Source: an uncultured beta proteobacterium
GTDB lineage: Bacteria > Pseudomonadota > Gammaproteobacteria > Burkholderiales > Burkholderiaceae_C
DNA length: 64,000 nt
Assembly (NCBI GenBank): GCA_903845935.1
Contig: CAIMZI010000011.1
Span: 1-64,000, forward strand
Reading direction: 5' to 3'
Position numbers and translations under genes: made by a program. Below the pieces are notes generated by a model. That model did no database searches. It saw only the letters and a program-made list of their open reading frames with translations, and had not been told where the DNA came from. Positions 34,232-43,672 of this stretch are shown here, in pieces. Position 1 is the first letter of the stretch; every line of letters starts with the position of its first letter.

Positions 34232-35518
34232 GTGAACGACGCCCAATTCAGCACCCCCGATTTTCGTGATCCGCGCTTTGTCAGCCACCTGACCAGCGAC
34301 ACCTTCGCCATGATTCTGGCCGGCGGCCGCGGCAGTCGCCTGCACCAGTTGACCGATTGGCGCAGCAAGCCGGCCGTGCCCTTTGGCGGCAAGTTCCGCA
34401 TCATTGACTTCACGCTATCCAACTGCGTCAACTCCGGTGTGCGCCATGTGGGCGTGGCCACGCAATACAAGTCGCAAAGCCTGATACGCCACCTGCAACT
34501 CGGCTGGAGTTTTTTGGACGGGCGCCTGGGGGAGTTCATCGAAATCATGCCGGCTCAGCAGCAGGTCAACGAGTCGAGTTGGTACCGCGGCACCGCCGAC
34601 GCCCTGTTCCAGAACATGCGCGAGATCCGCGCCTCCAAACCCAAGTATGTGCTGGTGTTGTCGGGCGACCATATCTACCGCATGGACTACGGCCGCATCC
34701 TCGCGTCCCACGTGGCGCGCCAGGCCGACCTGACGGTGGCCTGCATCGAGGTACCGCTGGAAGAGGCCAAGGGCTTTGGCGTGATGGCGGTCGACAAGGA
34801 GCAGCGCATCACGGCTTTCGAAGAAAAGCCGAGCGCCCCAAAAAGTCTGCCGGGCAAGCCGGGCACGGCCCTAGCCAGCATGGGCATTTATGTGTTCAAT
34901 GCGGCCTTTTTGTTTGAACAACTGCAGCGCGACGCCGATGAACCGCATTCCAGCCACGACTTCGGCAAAGATCTGCTTCCCCACTGCGTCAAGCGCTACC
35001 GCAGCTTCGCCCAGAGCTTTTCCGACAGCCATGTCGGCGAGGAAGGCAAGCCACCCTACTGGCGCGACGTCGGCACGCTGGACGCCTACTGGGAGGCCAA
35101 TATGGACCTGGTGCAGGTGCTGCCGCAGCTCAATCTCTACGATGAACACTGGCCGATCTGGACCTGGCAGCCGCAAAGCCCACCGGCCAAATTTGTGTTT
35201 GACCACGAGGGACGGCGCGGTGCCGCACTGGACTCCACAGTGTCGGGCGGCTGCATCGTCAGCGGCGCCACGGTGCGCCGCTCCATGCTATTTTCTGGCG
35301 TGCATGTGCACAGCCATTCGCTGGTGGAAGATTCCATCGTGTTGCCCAATGTGCAGATTGCGCGCCATTGTGTTCTCAAAAAATGCATCATCGACAAGGA
35401 CTGCAAAATCACCGAGGGCATGCGCATTGGCGTGGATGCCGAGGCCGACCGCAAGCGCTTTCGGGTAACGGATTCCGGCATCACCCTGGTCACCCGGGAC
35501 ATGCTGGAGGCGGTATAA
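34232..35518 (+). CDS. glgC: Glucose-1-phosphate adenylyltransferase
   Basis: A 428-residue ADP-glucose pyrophosphorylase, close to E. coli GlgC (431). [35 protein letters not shown] is the nucleotidyltransferase and activator site, [12 protein letters not shown] holds the catalytic Asp, and FEEKPSAP binds glucose-1-phosphate. A left-handed beta-helix domain follows. It makes ADP-glucose for glycogen. GTG 34232 follows AAGG at eight bases; the longer frame from TTG 34136 is less likely. No glgA, glgB or glgP is next to it. Confidence 0.92.
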   Translation: MNDAQFSTPDFRDPRFVSHLTSDTFAMILAGGRGSRLHQLTDWRSKPAVPFGGKFRIIDFTLSNCVNSGVRHVGVATQYKSQSLIRHLQLGWSFLDGRLGEFIEIMPAQQQVNESSWYRGTADALFQNMREIRASKPKYVLVLSGDHIYRMDYGRILASHVARQADLTVACIEVPLEEAKGFGVMAVDKEQRITAFEEKPSAPKSLPGKPGTALASMGIYVFNAAFLFEQLQRDADEPHSSHDFGKDLLPHCVKRYRSFAQSFSDSHVGEEGKPPYWRDVGTLDAYWEANMDLVQVLPQLNLYDEHWPIWTWQPQSPPAKFVFDHEGRRGAALDSTVSGGCIVSGATVRRSMLFSGVHVHSHSLVEDSIVLPNVQIARHCVLKKCIIDKDCKITEGMRIGVDAEADRKRFRVTDSGITLVTRDMLEAV

Positions 35519-35569
35519 ACGGGTGCTCACTCTGCGCAATTTCCACGTTTCCCCATTAAGAGGCCGCAT

Positions 35570-35863
35570 CTGAACCCCATACCCAGCACCGAAATCTGGT
35601 ACACCGCCACCATTCCCACAGAAGGTCTTCAGGTCGATGCCTCTAGCCAGCAGACGCTGCTGCTGTCGCTGGAGTCGGGTGGAGCCAACTGGATGAGTTC
35701 CTGCCGCAATGGCAGCTGCCGTACCTGCATTGGCAAGCTCGAACAGGGCAGCGTGCGTTACGGAATCGAATGGCCGGGCCTGAGCAGCGAGGAAATGGGC
35801 GAGGGCTACGCCCTGCCCTGCGTCGCCTATCCCTGCTCGAATGTGGTGATCAGCCCGGGCTGA
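35570..35863 (+). CDS. Plant-type [2Fe-2S] ferredoxin with a non-standard start codon
   Basis: A frame of about 97 residues with SCRNGSCRTC (C-x4-C-x2-C) and LPCVAYP as the fourth cysteine, the plant-type [2Fe-2S] pattern. The frame is open from the glgC stop at 35518 (same frame) to the TGA at 35861. There is no ATG, GTG or TTG before the ferredoxin fold; the first ATG directly precedes the cluster cysteines. CTG 35570, six bases after AAGAGG, is the best start; ATT 35555 is an alternative. Its partner is unknown. The stop overlaps the convergent anti-sigma gene by 14 bases. Confidence 0.78.
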   Translation: MNPIPSTEIWYTATIPTEGLQVDASSQQTLLLSLESGGANWMSSCRNGSCRTCIGKLEQGSVRYGIEWPGLSSEEMGEGYALPCVAYPCSNVVISPG

Positions 35864-36578
35864 TCTGGCCGTAAACGCTGTTGGCCAGCGCCATCAGCGT
35901 GGCGCGGTCCACCTGGCCGGATAGCGCGTAGCCAAAGCCCTTTTCGGCCCAGTAAAAGCTGGGCACGGCGGCATCGGGCTCAAAGTGGAACTGCGTGGCC
36001 TGCAGGTCGGTGGCGTTGGCCGTTTTTGCCAGCGCGCCCAGGTACAGGGTGATGCGCTGGCCCTGCGCGTTCTGGAACATGAACTGGGCGCGCGCGCCCG
36101 AATCTCCTGGCAGCAGGCGTCCGCCGACCAGCGCAAAGCCCTGCGGCTCCAGATTGGGAATCTTCAAAGGCTTGTCCAGGCGCTTGGACAGCCACTGCAG
36201 CAGATGCTCCTGCTCGGCGGCCAGCACCTCCACGGGATGGCGCTTTTCAGGCAAATAAACCGCATGGGCAAAACCGGCCTGGCGCACAAATTCATGCTCA
36301 ATTCGGCCCTTGGCCAGGTTGGCAGACGGGCTGCCGGGCAGGAAGCCGTGTGAGGACCAACCCAGGCCAAAGGCCAGCAGCACGGCAGCGGCCATGGCCA
36401 GCCACTGGCGGCTATGCGCAGTCTGCAGCTGCAGGTCTTCCACGCGCCGGGCCGCATCCAGCAACACCGGTGGCAGGGGCTGCGCTAGCACCTCGCGGTG
36501 CAGCTCGCGCAAGGCAGCGTCCAGCGCAGCATCGCGGCCCTCGGAGTGTTCGATTGGGGATGTCATGGCCTTGATCAC
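35850..36578 (-). CDS. Membrane-bound anti-sigma factor
   Basis: A protein of 238-242 residues directly downstream of an ECF sigma gene. One membrane segment (about residues 60-80, WLAMAAAVLLAFGLGW) divides a cytoplasmic N-terminal sigma-binding region from a periplasmic C-terminal domain. No zinc-binding HxxxCxxC is visible, so it is not a ZAS-type anti-sigma factor. Starts are GTG 36578 or ATG 36566. The four-base gap to the sigma gene supports a two-gene unit. Confidence 0.82.
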   Translation of the reverse strand: MIKAMTSPIEHSEGRDAALDAALRELHREVLAQPLPPVLLDAARRVEDLQLQTAHSRQWLAMAAAVLLAFGLGWSSHGFLPGSPSANLAKGRIEHEFVRQAGFAHAVYLPEKRHPVEVLAAEQEHLLQWLSKRLDKPLKIPNLEPQGFALVGGRLLPGDSGARAQFMFQNAQGQRITLYLGALAKTANATDLQATQFHFEPDAAVPSFYWAEKGFGYALSGQVDRATLMALANSVYGQISPG

Positions 36579-36582
36579 AATC

Positions 36583-37116
36583 TCATTTCAAGCGCACGAC
36601 GATAGGCGCTGCCCTTGCCATCGCAGGCTCGGCCTGGCGCGGCTCGTCCAGCAGCTCACGCATGCGGTCTCTGGCGCGCGAAAGGCGGGACATCACCGTG
36701 CCCAAGGGCACGCCGGTGACCTTGGCCACCTCGGCATACGTCATCTCTTCCACGCTCACCAGCAAGAGCACGGCGCGCTGGTCCATGGGCAGGCGCAGCA
36801 GGCAGCGCTGCAGATCCAAAGCCAGGCCGGGCGCGGCCTGCGGTGCCTGCAGCTCGTGCGCCACATCGTCCAGATCGACCGCACGACGCTGCGCCGCCTG
36901 GCGTTGCACTTGGCGCAGCTGACTGATGAACAGGTTGTGCATCAGCGTGAACAGCCAGGCGCGCAGATCAGAGCCGGCCAGCCACAGGCGCCAGCGCGAG
37001 CAGGCACGCTCCAGCGTGTCCTGCACCAGATCGTCCGCAGCCCAGGCATCGCCCGTCAAGGCCCGCGCATAGCGGCGCAAACCTGGAATGTGGGCGACGA
37101 GAGACTGGCGGCTCAT
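36583..37116 (-). CDS. ECF RNA polymerase sigma factor
   Basis: A 177-residue ECF sigma factor. Region 2 (YARALTGDAWAADDLVQDTLERA, then LRAWLFTLMHNLFI) and region 4 (LLLVSVEEMTYAEVAKVTGVPLGTVMSRLSRAR) are both complete. Region 4 ends in the standard helix-turn-helix. The anti-sigma gene follows after four bases and a small lipoprotein gene lies 30 bases upstream on the same strand. The stress signal is unknown; a self-activated promoter upstream of the lipoprotein gene is likely (inference). Confidence 0.9.
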   Translation of the reverse strand: MSRQSLVAHIPGLRRYARALTGDAWAADDLVQDTLERACSRWRLWLAGSDLRAWLFTLMHNLFISQLRQVQRQAAQRRAVDLDDVAHELQAPQAAPGLALDLQRCLLRLPMDQRAVLLLVSVEEMTYAEVAKVTGVPLGTVMSRLSRARDRMRELLDEPRQAEPAMARAAPIVVRLK

Positions 37117-37146
37117 GGTAGGCGCAATCTGGCCAACTCAGCAAAT

Positions 37147-37542
37147 TCAGGGCTTGGCGACTTGCCAGACCTTGTTGAAGCCGTCACCGGTCTTGTCGCC
37201 CGGCTTGGCATCTTTGGCCCAGTAGTACAGCGGCTTGCCCTTCAAGGCCCATTGCTTCTTGCCGTCGTCGCGGGTCAGCACGCTGTAGTCGCCGCTGGCC
37301 TTGTCGGTCTCGGCTGCCATCAGCGGTGGCCAATTGGTAGCGCAGGGACCGTTGCAGACCGACTTGCCGCTGCCCGCTGCGTCCTTGTCAAAGGTGTAGA
37401 GCGTCATGCCGTTGGGGCCAGTCAGCACGCCATCGGCCACCATGGCCGGGGCGCTAGCCATGGAGGCACAGCCGCCCAGTACGGCAACACTCAGGGATGC
37501 TGCCAACGCGATGCGGTGCAGGCTGGAAAAGTTTAGGTTCAC
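37147..37542 (-). CDS. COG4315-type secreted lipoprotein with YTFDKD repeats
   Basis: A 131-residue lipoprotein. The signal ends in a lipobox at about Cys25 (VLGGCASM). Two repeat units follow, one with GMTLYTFDKD and CNGPCATNWPPL, the other with GKPLYYWAKDAKPGDKTGDGF, the pattern of the secreted-repeat lipoprotein family (PF03640). Function unknown. GTG start at 37542, preceded by GGAGAAACCC. Lies 30 bases upstream of the ECF sigma gene on the same strand, so it is probably the first gene of the sigma/anti-sigma unit. Confidence 0.82.
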   Translation of the reverse strand: MNLNFSSLHRIALAASLSVAVLGGCASMASAPAMVADGVLTGPNGMTLYTFDKDAAGSGKSVCNGPCATNWPPLMAAETDKASGDYSVLTRDDGKKQWALKGKPLYYWAKDAKPGDKTGDGFNKVWQVAKP

Positions 37543-37687
37543 GGGTTTCTCCGGTAAGTTGGTGCACCAACATGTGTGCATGGGAGTAAACGCCGAAGCA
37601 GGCGCATTTATTCCCCGCCCCATCAAATAAATTTTCGGCAACGCAACATGGGCAAAATGCAGCTTGAACGCACGATATACACAGGCC

Positions 37688-39430
37688 ATGGAACCAGCGA
37701 CACCGCCACTGCACAATTCTATTTTTCAGAACAGCTTTGACTATGCAGCGGTGGGCATGGCCCATATGTCGATAGATGGCCGCTGGCTGCGGGTGAACCG
37801 CAAACTCTGCGAGATCAGCGGCTACAGCGAGCAGGAGTTGCTGACATTGTCCTTTCAGGGCATTACCCACCCCGATGACGGTGCGCGCGACCGCGAGCAC
37901 CTGGCGCAACTGCTGTCCAACGCCATCCCGTCCTACTCGGTGGAGAAGCGCTACATTCGCAAGGACCGCAGCGTCATCTGGGTGCTGATCCAGGTTTCGG
38001 TGGTGTTCACGCCCGAGGGCCTGGCCGACTACGGCATCTCGGTGATCCAGGACATCAGCGAAAAAAAGCAGGCGGCGCAGCTAATTGAAAGCATGGCCTA
38101 TAGCGACCAGCTCACCGGCCTGCCCAACCGCGCCCTGCTGGGCGACCGCCTGCACCAGGCCATGACGCTGGCACGGCGACGCGGCCGCACGCTGGCCGTG
38201 GTGCTTCTGGACCTGGACGGCTTCAAGGCCATCAACGACAAGTATGGCCACGCCACCGGTGACCTGCTGCTGCGTGCCCTGTCGGTGCGCATGAAGGACG
38301 GCCTGCGCGAGGGCGACACGCTGGCGCGCCTGGGTGGCGACGAGTTTGTCGCGGTGTTCCTGGACCTGGTGGACAGCAGGGCCAGCGCGCCCTTGTTGGC
38401 GCGCCTGCTCACGGTGTCTTCACAAGCATTGCCGGTGGGCAGCCTGAACCTGCAGGTCTCGGCCAGTCTGGGCGTCACCTTCTACCCGCAGGCCGAAGAG
38501 GTGGACGCAGACCAGCTGCTGCGTCAGGCCGACCAGGCCATGTACCAGGCCAAGCTGGCAGGCAAAAACCGCTACCACGTCTTCGACGCCGACAACGACC
38601 GCACGGTGCGCGGCCACCTGGCCAGCGTGGAGCGCATACGCAGCGCACTGCAGCAGCAGGAATTTGTGCTGCACTACCAGCCCAAGGTGAATATGCGCAC
38701 CCGGTCGGTGGTGGGCGTGGAGGCGCTGATCCGCTGGGCCCATCCGCAGGCTGGGCTGCTGCAGCCGGGCGAATTCCTGCCCCTGATTGAAAACCACAGG
38801 CTCGCGGTGGACCTGGGTGAATGGGTCATCCACCAGGCCTTGCAGCAGCTCAAAAACTGGCAGAGCCAGGGCATCACCCTGCCCATCAGCGTCAATATCA
38901 GCGCCATGGAAATCCAGCAGGCAGATTTTCTGGAGCGCCTGAAGACCGCCATGCAGGCCTTCCCGAATTTGCCAGCGCACAGCCTGGAGCTGGAAATTCT
39001 AGAAACCAGCGCACTGGTAGACCTGGACCAGGTGGCCCACTTTATTGCCCAATGCGCGGAGCTCAGTGTCGGCTTTGCCATTGACGACTTCGGCACCGGC
39101 TATTCCTCACTGACCTATCTGAAGCGCCTGCCGATTCCGGTGGTGAAGATTGACCAGAGCTTTGTGCGCGACATGCTGCTGGACCAGGACAACAAGTCCA
39201 TACTCGACGGCATTTTGTGGATCATGCGCCAGCTCGGGCGCAGCGTGATTGCCGAGGGTGTGGAAACACTGGAACATGGCCGCGCCCTGATGGACCTGGG
39301 CTGCGAGCTGGCGCAAGGCTATGGCATCGCCCGGCCCATGGCGGTGGAGAAATTGCCGGCCTGGATGGCGGCCTGGGAGCGCGATGCCGACTGGCAGGCG
39401 GTGTCCCTGGTACCGCGCACCGCGGTCTGA
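37688..39430 (+). CDS. PAS-GGDEF-EAL cyclic-di-GMP protein
   Basis: A 580-residue cytoplasmic protein with a PAS domain (about 10-125), GGDEF domain (about 130-300) and EAL domain (about 315-570). GGDEF at 216-220 and EAL at 346-348 are both intact. An inhibitory RxxD site (Arg207-Asp210) lies five residues before GGDEF. It could make or break down cyclic-di-GMP; dual activity is common in this class. The PAS domain senses redox, light or a ligand. ATG 37688 is preferred to TTG 37664. It is divergent from the lipoprotein gene. Confidence 0.9.
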   Translation: MEPATPPLHNSIFQNSFDYAAVGMAHMSIDGRWLRVNRKLCEISGYSEQELLTLSFQGITHPDDGARDREHLAQLLSNAIPSYSVEKRYIRKDRSVIWVLIQVSVVFTPEGLADYGISVIQDISEKKQAAQLIESMAYSDQLTGLPNRALLGDRLHQAMTLARRRGRTLAVVLLDLDGFKAINDKYGHATGDLLLRALSVRMKDGLREGDTLARLGGDEFVAVFLDLVDSRASAPLLARLLTVSSQALPVGSLNLQVSASLGVTFYPQAEEVDADQLLRQADQAMYQAKLAGKNRYHVFDADNDRTVRGHLASVERIRSALQQQEFVLHYQPKVNMRTRSVVGVEALIRWAHPQAGLLQPGEFLPLIENHRLAVDLGEWVIHQALQQLKNWQSQGITLPISVNISAMEIQQADFLERLKTAMQAFPNLPAHSLELEILETSALVDLDQVAHFIAQCAELSVGFAIDDFGTGYSSLTYLKRLPIPVVKIDQSFVRDMLLDQDNKSILDGILWIMRQLGRSVIAEGVETLEHGRALMDLGCELAQGYGIARPMAVEKLPAWMAAWERDADWQAVSLVPRTAV

Positions 39431-39528
39431 GCACTACGCTGGCAGACGTGCTGCGCGCCTGGCTTTGCAGGACGGACACAAAAGCGCAAGACAATGGCAG
39501 ACTTTTGCGACGCCATCGGAGTACCCCC

Positions 39529-40203
39529 TTGATTCAGACCAGCCAGCTCTCCTACAGCTACCCGGCTAGCAGCGCCCTCCACTTTCCCGACGTGGATGTG
39601 GCACAAGGCAGCGTGGTCCTGTTGAGCGGCCCATCGGGCTGTGGCAAGTCCACCTGGCTGGCCCTGGTCGCAGGTCTGGTCAAGCCCGGCGCCGGTAGCC
39701 TGACGGTGGCGGACCAGTCCCTGGCCACACTGACCGGGATGGCCGCCGATGCGTGGCGCGCCCGAAACATTGGCTTTCTGCCGCAAAAACTCCATCTCAG
39801 CGCCGCCCTTACCGTGGCACAAAACCTGGCCATGGCCCAATGGGCTGCCGGTCAAAACGAGGACCCGCAACGCATTGCCGCCACCCTTGTCAGCCTGGGC
39901 GTGGCCGAACTGGCGCGACGCAAGCCGGCGCAGTTGTCTGGTGGACAGGCCCAGAGGGTAGCGCTGGCACGCGCCGTGTTGCTCAGCCCCAAGGTTCTTT
40001 TGGCCGATGAACCCACGGCCAGCCTGGATGATGAGGCGGCGGCCTTTGCGATTACTTTGCTGGTGAAAACCGCCCAGGCGCAAGGCGCGACCCTGGTGAT
40101 TGCCACCCACGACGCCCGCGTAGCCCCCCTGATTCCATTGGCCGCAAACGGCCAGCCCGGTTACACCGCCCTGAAACTCTCGCGCCAAAAAGCCAGCCTA
40201 TGA
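39529..40203 (+). CDS. ABC exporter ATPase (MacB/LolD type)
   Basis: A 224-residue ATPase. Walker A GPSGCGKST, the signature QLSGGQAQRVALARA, Walker B VLLADEPTASLD and the His switch IATHD are complete. It overlaps the permease start by four bases. TTG 39529 follows GGAG at eight bases and fits the family start; the longer frame does not. Together with the next gene it forms a two-gene lipoprotein-, peptide- or cell-envelope-type exporter. Confidence 0.87.
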   Translation: MIQTSQLSYSYPASSALHFPDVDVAQGSVVLLSGPSGCGKSTWLALVAGLVKPGAGSLTVADQSLATLTGMAADAWRARNIGFLPQKLHLSAALTVAQNLAMAQWAAGQNEDPQRIAATLVSLGVAELARRKPAQLSGGQAQRVALARAVLLSPKVLLADEPTASLDDEAAAFAITLLVKTAQAQGATLVIATHDARVAPLIPLAANGQPGYTALKLSRQKASL

Positions 40204-41402
40204 AAACCATTGCACTCTCCTGGCGCTACCTGTGGTCGCGTCCCCTGGGGGCAGCACTGAACGTGTTGCTGCTCAGCCTGGGCCTGGCGTCCATCACCTT
40301 TTTGCTGCTGGTCAGCTTTCAACTGGACAAGGCCTTTGAGAAAGACCTGGCCGGTATTGATGTGGTGGTCGGTGCCAAGGGCAGCCCCATGCAGCTCATT
40401 CTGTGTGGCGTGTTTCACATCGATGTTCCGCCGGGCAATATTCCACTCAAGGCGCTCAAGGCGCTGGAAAAAAACCCCCTGATTGCCTCGGTGATTCCAC
40501 TCAGCCTGGGTGACAACCTGCGCGGCTTTCGGATCGTTGGCAGCTCGCACGACTACCTCACACATTACGCTGCCACGCTGGCGCATGGCCGCAACTGGGA
40601 CGCGCCCATGCAGGTGGTGGTGGGCTCCATCGTGGCAAAAAAATTAGGCCTTCAAGTCGGCAACAGCTTCGTCGGCTCGCACGGTCTGGGCGCGGGTGGG
40701 CATCTGCATGGTGACAACCCGTACCAGGTGGTGGGCATTCTGCAGCCCAGCGGCACCGTGTTGGACCGGCTGATCGTGACCGACACGGCCTCGGTCTGGA
40801 AGGTACACGAGGACTACTCGGCCGTGGACGCCGAGGACCGCAAGATCATGGAGGACGAGCGCGAGGTCACCATGGCCCTGATCCATTACAAGACACCGCT
40901 GGCGGCGATGAGTTTTCCGCGCATGGTAAACACCAGCACCGAGATGCAGGCAGCATCCCCGGCGGTAGAAATTTCGCGCCTGCTCAACATGCTGGGCATT
41001 GGCACCGATGTGCTACGCGCCTTTGCCGGTGTGCTGTTGCTGACTGCGGGCTTGAGCGTATTTATTGCGCTGTGGAGCGCGGTGCGCGAGCGCCGCTCCG
41101 ATCTGGCCTTGCTGCGCATGCTGGGTGCGCCACCGGGCAAGATTGCGGCACTCTTGATGGGCGAGGCCCTCTGGCTGGGCGTGATGTCGGCCGCACTGGG
41201 TGTGGCCGGTGGCCAGGCCCTCACCGCACTGATCGGCTGGATGCTGCAACTCGACAACTCGCTGCTGATAGGCGGCCTGGTTTGGCCGGTGGAACTACTC
41301 TGGGTGCCGGCTCTGGCCTGTGGCGTGTCGCTGGCGGCTGCCATTCTGCCGGCCGCTGGTGCCTACCGCGTCAGCGTGCTGGAGCTGCTTCAATCCAGAT
41401 GA
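40200..41402 (+). CDS. FtsX-like ABC permease (MacB/LolE type)
   Basis: A 400-residue permease with one N-terminal membrane segment, a long periplasmic domain (about 50-270) and three C-terminal segments, the FtsX-like layout. IVASIVAKKLGLQVG-like sequence (VVGSIVAKKLGL) and RRSDLALLRMLGAPPGKI fit the MacB/LolE family. It is translationally coupled to the ATPase gene. No membrane-fusion protein or outer-membrane channel is nearby. Cargo unknown. Confidence 0.85.
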   Translation: MKTIALSWRYLWSRPLGAALNVLLLSLGLASITFLLLVSFQLDKAFEKDLAGIDVVVGAKGSPMQLILCGVFHIDVPPGNIPLKALKALEKNPLIASVIPLSLGDNLRGFRIVGSSHDYLTHYAATLAHGRNWDAPMQVVVGSIVAKKLGLQVGNSFVGSHGLGAGGHLHGDNPYQVVGILQPSGTVLDRLIVTDTASVWKVHEDYSAVDAEDRKIMEDEREVTMALIHYKTPLAAMSFPRMVNTSTEMQAASPAVEISRLLNMLGIGTDVLRAFAGVLLLTAGLSVFIALWSAVRERRSDLALLRMLGAPPGKIAALLMGEALWLGVMSAALGVAGGQALTALIGWMLQLDNSLLIGGLVWPVELLWVPALACGVSLAAAILPAAGAYRVSVLELLQSR

Positions 41403-41483
41403 TGGAACGAGGCCGCAACTCGTCGCCATAAACAACAGCCAGCATCGGCGTGGCGGTGTTTGCACGGTGCGCGTGCACGCTCC

Positions 41484-43661
41484 TCACTGAGAAAAGGCCT
41501 GTGCTTCTTCGCGCAACTGCAGGGCGAGCGCACAGGACAGGCCTAAACGGCGCAGCAGCCAGGGCGACAAATCGCTATCGAAGGGATCTGGCAGCGCCTC
41601 GGCCCATGTATCGCCTCGCGCTGGCGGTGACAGCGGAGCAGTCCCTTCGGTCTGGCCCATCAGCGCCGCCTCCATCACTGCAGCGGATTGCAGCAGGGCT
41701 TGGCCGACCTGCTGCATCTGCAGGCGATCGCGGCGCAGCAAGAGCATGGTCTTGATCGAGGTGAGCTGCGCCAGCAACTGGTAGCTGCGCGCCAGGATGC
41801 GACCCAGCGGCTCCAGTGGCGGCTGCACCGCGCGCGGCTCCACCAGGGCACGCTGGGTAGCTTGCACCAGGGCCGACAGGGTCTCATAGCAATCGCGGCG
41901 CGCCAGCCGCCATTCCAACTCGGGCGCATTCTCCATGCTTTGCAGCTGACCCAGGGTCAGCGAAATGCGGGCATAGCGGGCCTGTGCCGTCAGCGCGCGC
42001 GCCACCAGGGCGGCGATCTGATGGCGCTCCCAGGACGGCAGCACATAGCTAAAGGCCCAGGCAATCGAGACACCGAGCAAGGTGTCGGCCACGCGCTCCA
42101 GCACATCAAAGCCCGGGCTGATGCCGGCATTGACCATATGCGCCTGCACCAGGCCCAAGAGCGTGGCGGCCACCGCCGTCACCAAATACAGGCGCAGGGC
42201 GAAGGCATGGGCGACGGCCTGGGCCACGGTCAGCACCAGCAACATCAGCCACACCGGCAGATGCGCCGCCAGCACCAGGCCGGCCAGCAGGCAGCCAATC
42301 AGCGTGCCCAGCACCCGGCTGTTGCGCCGCTCCAGGGTTTGCGCCAGGCTGCCGCGCAGCACCACCACGACGGTCAACAAAATCCAGTAATCGTGCGTGC
42401 CCCAGGGGCTCAGCAGACCCAGGCCATAGGCAAAACCGATTGCCAGCGCGGCGCGCACGGCATGGCGCAGAGTCGGCGCTTCCCAGCGCCAGATCGCCAC
42501 AAAGGGTCGCCAGGACCAGGCCGTGGTACTGACAAACATCTGCCAGTTGGCTTTGATCAGGTCCGTGTCGGGCCTGGCCTCGCCGGTCAGCAGTGCGCCT
42601 ATGCGCAAGGCTTCGTCATTGAGATTGCCAACCCGATTGGCCAGGCCACGTGCCAGCATGGCGATGCGGGTTTCGTCGTCGCCGGAACCGGCATCCCAGA
42701 CCAGGGCGGCCAGCTCGGGGCGGCGGTTGCTCAAGCCCACAGGCGTCTGGCCTTGCAGCAGGGCCAGGGCGAATTGCTCGATGTCCTGGGCAAGAGCCTG
42801 CTCCACATCGTGCAGTCCCTGCATCGCCAGAAAATGGCCGCTGGCCGCACTCAAGGCCTCCAGGTCCAGCTCGCAGGCCGTCAGGTGGTCGCGCATTTCC
42901 AACACCGCCAGCAGGATCGCTGCGAGTTGCTGACGGCGCGCCGACACCGGCGACTCCAGCACGATGTCGCGCGCCGCCTGCAACTGGTCATTGAGGGCAG
43001 CCTGCTGGCGCAACAGCACGCCGATCAAGGGCACTTGCCGACGCCGGTCGGCCGCTGCGGTCTGCACGAACTGCTCGGCCTGGGTGCGCATCAGCTGCGC
43101 CAGCGCCAGCAGCGTATCGGCCAGCAGCTGGGTGCGGTAACGCGGGTTCAGCAGGGCATTGGCCGCAGTGGCATAGGCCAGATAGAGGGCGGTGCCCAGG
43201 GCAAAGTTGCGCGTGCTGTCCAGTGCCTCTGCCAGGCCACCGTGCTGCGGCACGGCCATGGAAAAAATCATGGCAAACATGGCCGACACGGCCAAGGGCA
43301 GTCCGCGCTTACCCCAGGCGCCACCCAAAAAAGCCAGAAAGCTGGCCGGCACCAGCAACAGGCCCAGGTACAGAGGCCGGTCATGCAAGGCCTGGACGGC
43401 GAAAAACAGCGGGATGCCGACCAAGGCGGCCGGCAGCAAGTGCCAGAACTTGCCCTTGACGGGCGCGGCCATATCAGGCGGCGTACAGACGATCACGCCA
43501 ATGGAGGCGGCACCGGCAGCCGCCGCACCGAACAGCAGGTGCACCGAGGCCGAGATCAGCAGCAGGCCCAGCGCCGCAGAGGCGCCATTGAGCACGTAAT
43601 AGCTCAGCAGCAGGCGCAGCAATTCACGGACCTGGCGGCGGTGCATGGCGGGCGCCATCAC
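41484..43661 (-). CDS. FUSC-family membrane transporter
   Basis: A 725-residue protein with two blocks of about five to six hydrophobic segments (about 15-150 and 390-530), each followed by a cytoplasmic helical region. This is the fusaric-acid-resistance/AaeB layout. Such proteins export aromatic acids or similar compounds, usually with a membrane-fusion partner; none is adjacent. A ParA-like gene lies 11 bases upstream on the same strand. Confidence 0.85.
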   Translation of the reverse strand: MMAPAMHRRQVRELLRLLLSYYVLNGASAALGLLLISASVHLLFGAAAAGAASIGVIVCTPPDMAAPVKGKFWHLLPAALVGIPLFFAVQALHDRPLYLGLLLVPASFLAFLGGAWGKRGLPLAVSAMFAMIFSMAVPQHGGLAEALDSTRNFALGTALYLAYATAANALLNPRYRTQLLADTLLALAQLMRTQAEQFVQTAAADRRRQVPLIGVLLRQQAALNDQLQAARDIVLESPVSARRQQLAAILLAVLEMRDHLTACELDLEALSAASGHFLAMQGLHDVEQALAQDIEQFALALLQGQTPVGLSNRRPELAALVWDAGSGDDETRIAMLARGLANRVGNLNDEALRIGALLTGEARPDTDLIKANWQMFVSTTAWSWRPFVAIWRWEAPTLRHAVRAALAIGFAYGLGLLSPWGTHDYWILLTVVVVLRGSLAQTLERRNSRVLGTLIGCLLAGLVLAAHLPVWLMLLVLTVAQAVAHAFALRLYLVTAVAATLLGLVQAHMVNAGISPGFDVLERVADTLLGVSIAWAFSYVLPSWERHQIAALVARALTAQARYARISLTLGQLQSMENAPELEWRLARRDCYETLSALVQATQRALVEPRAVQPPLEPLGRILARSYQLLAQLTSIKTMLLLRRDRLQMQQVGQALLQSAAVMEAALMGQTEGTAPLSPPARGDTWAEALPDPFDSDLSPWLLRRLGLSCALALQLREEAQAFSQ

Positions 43662-43672
43662 AGCGGCAGCGG

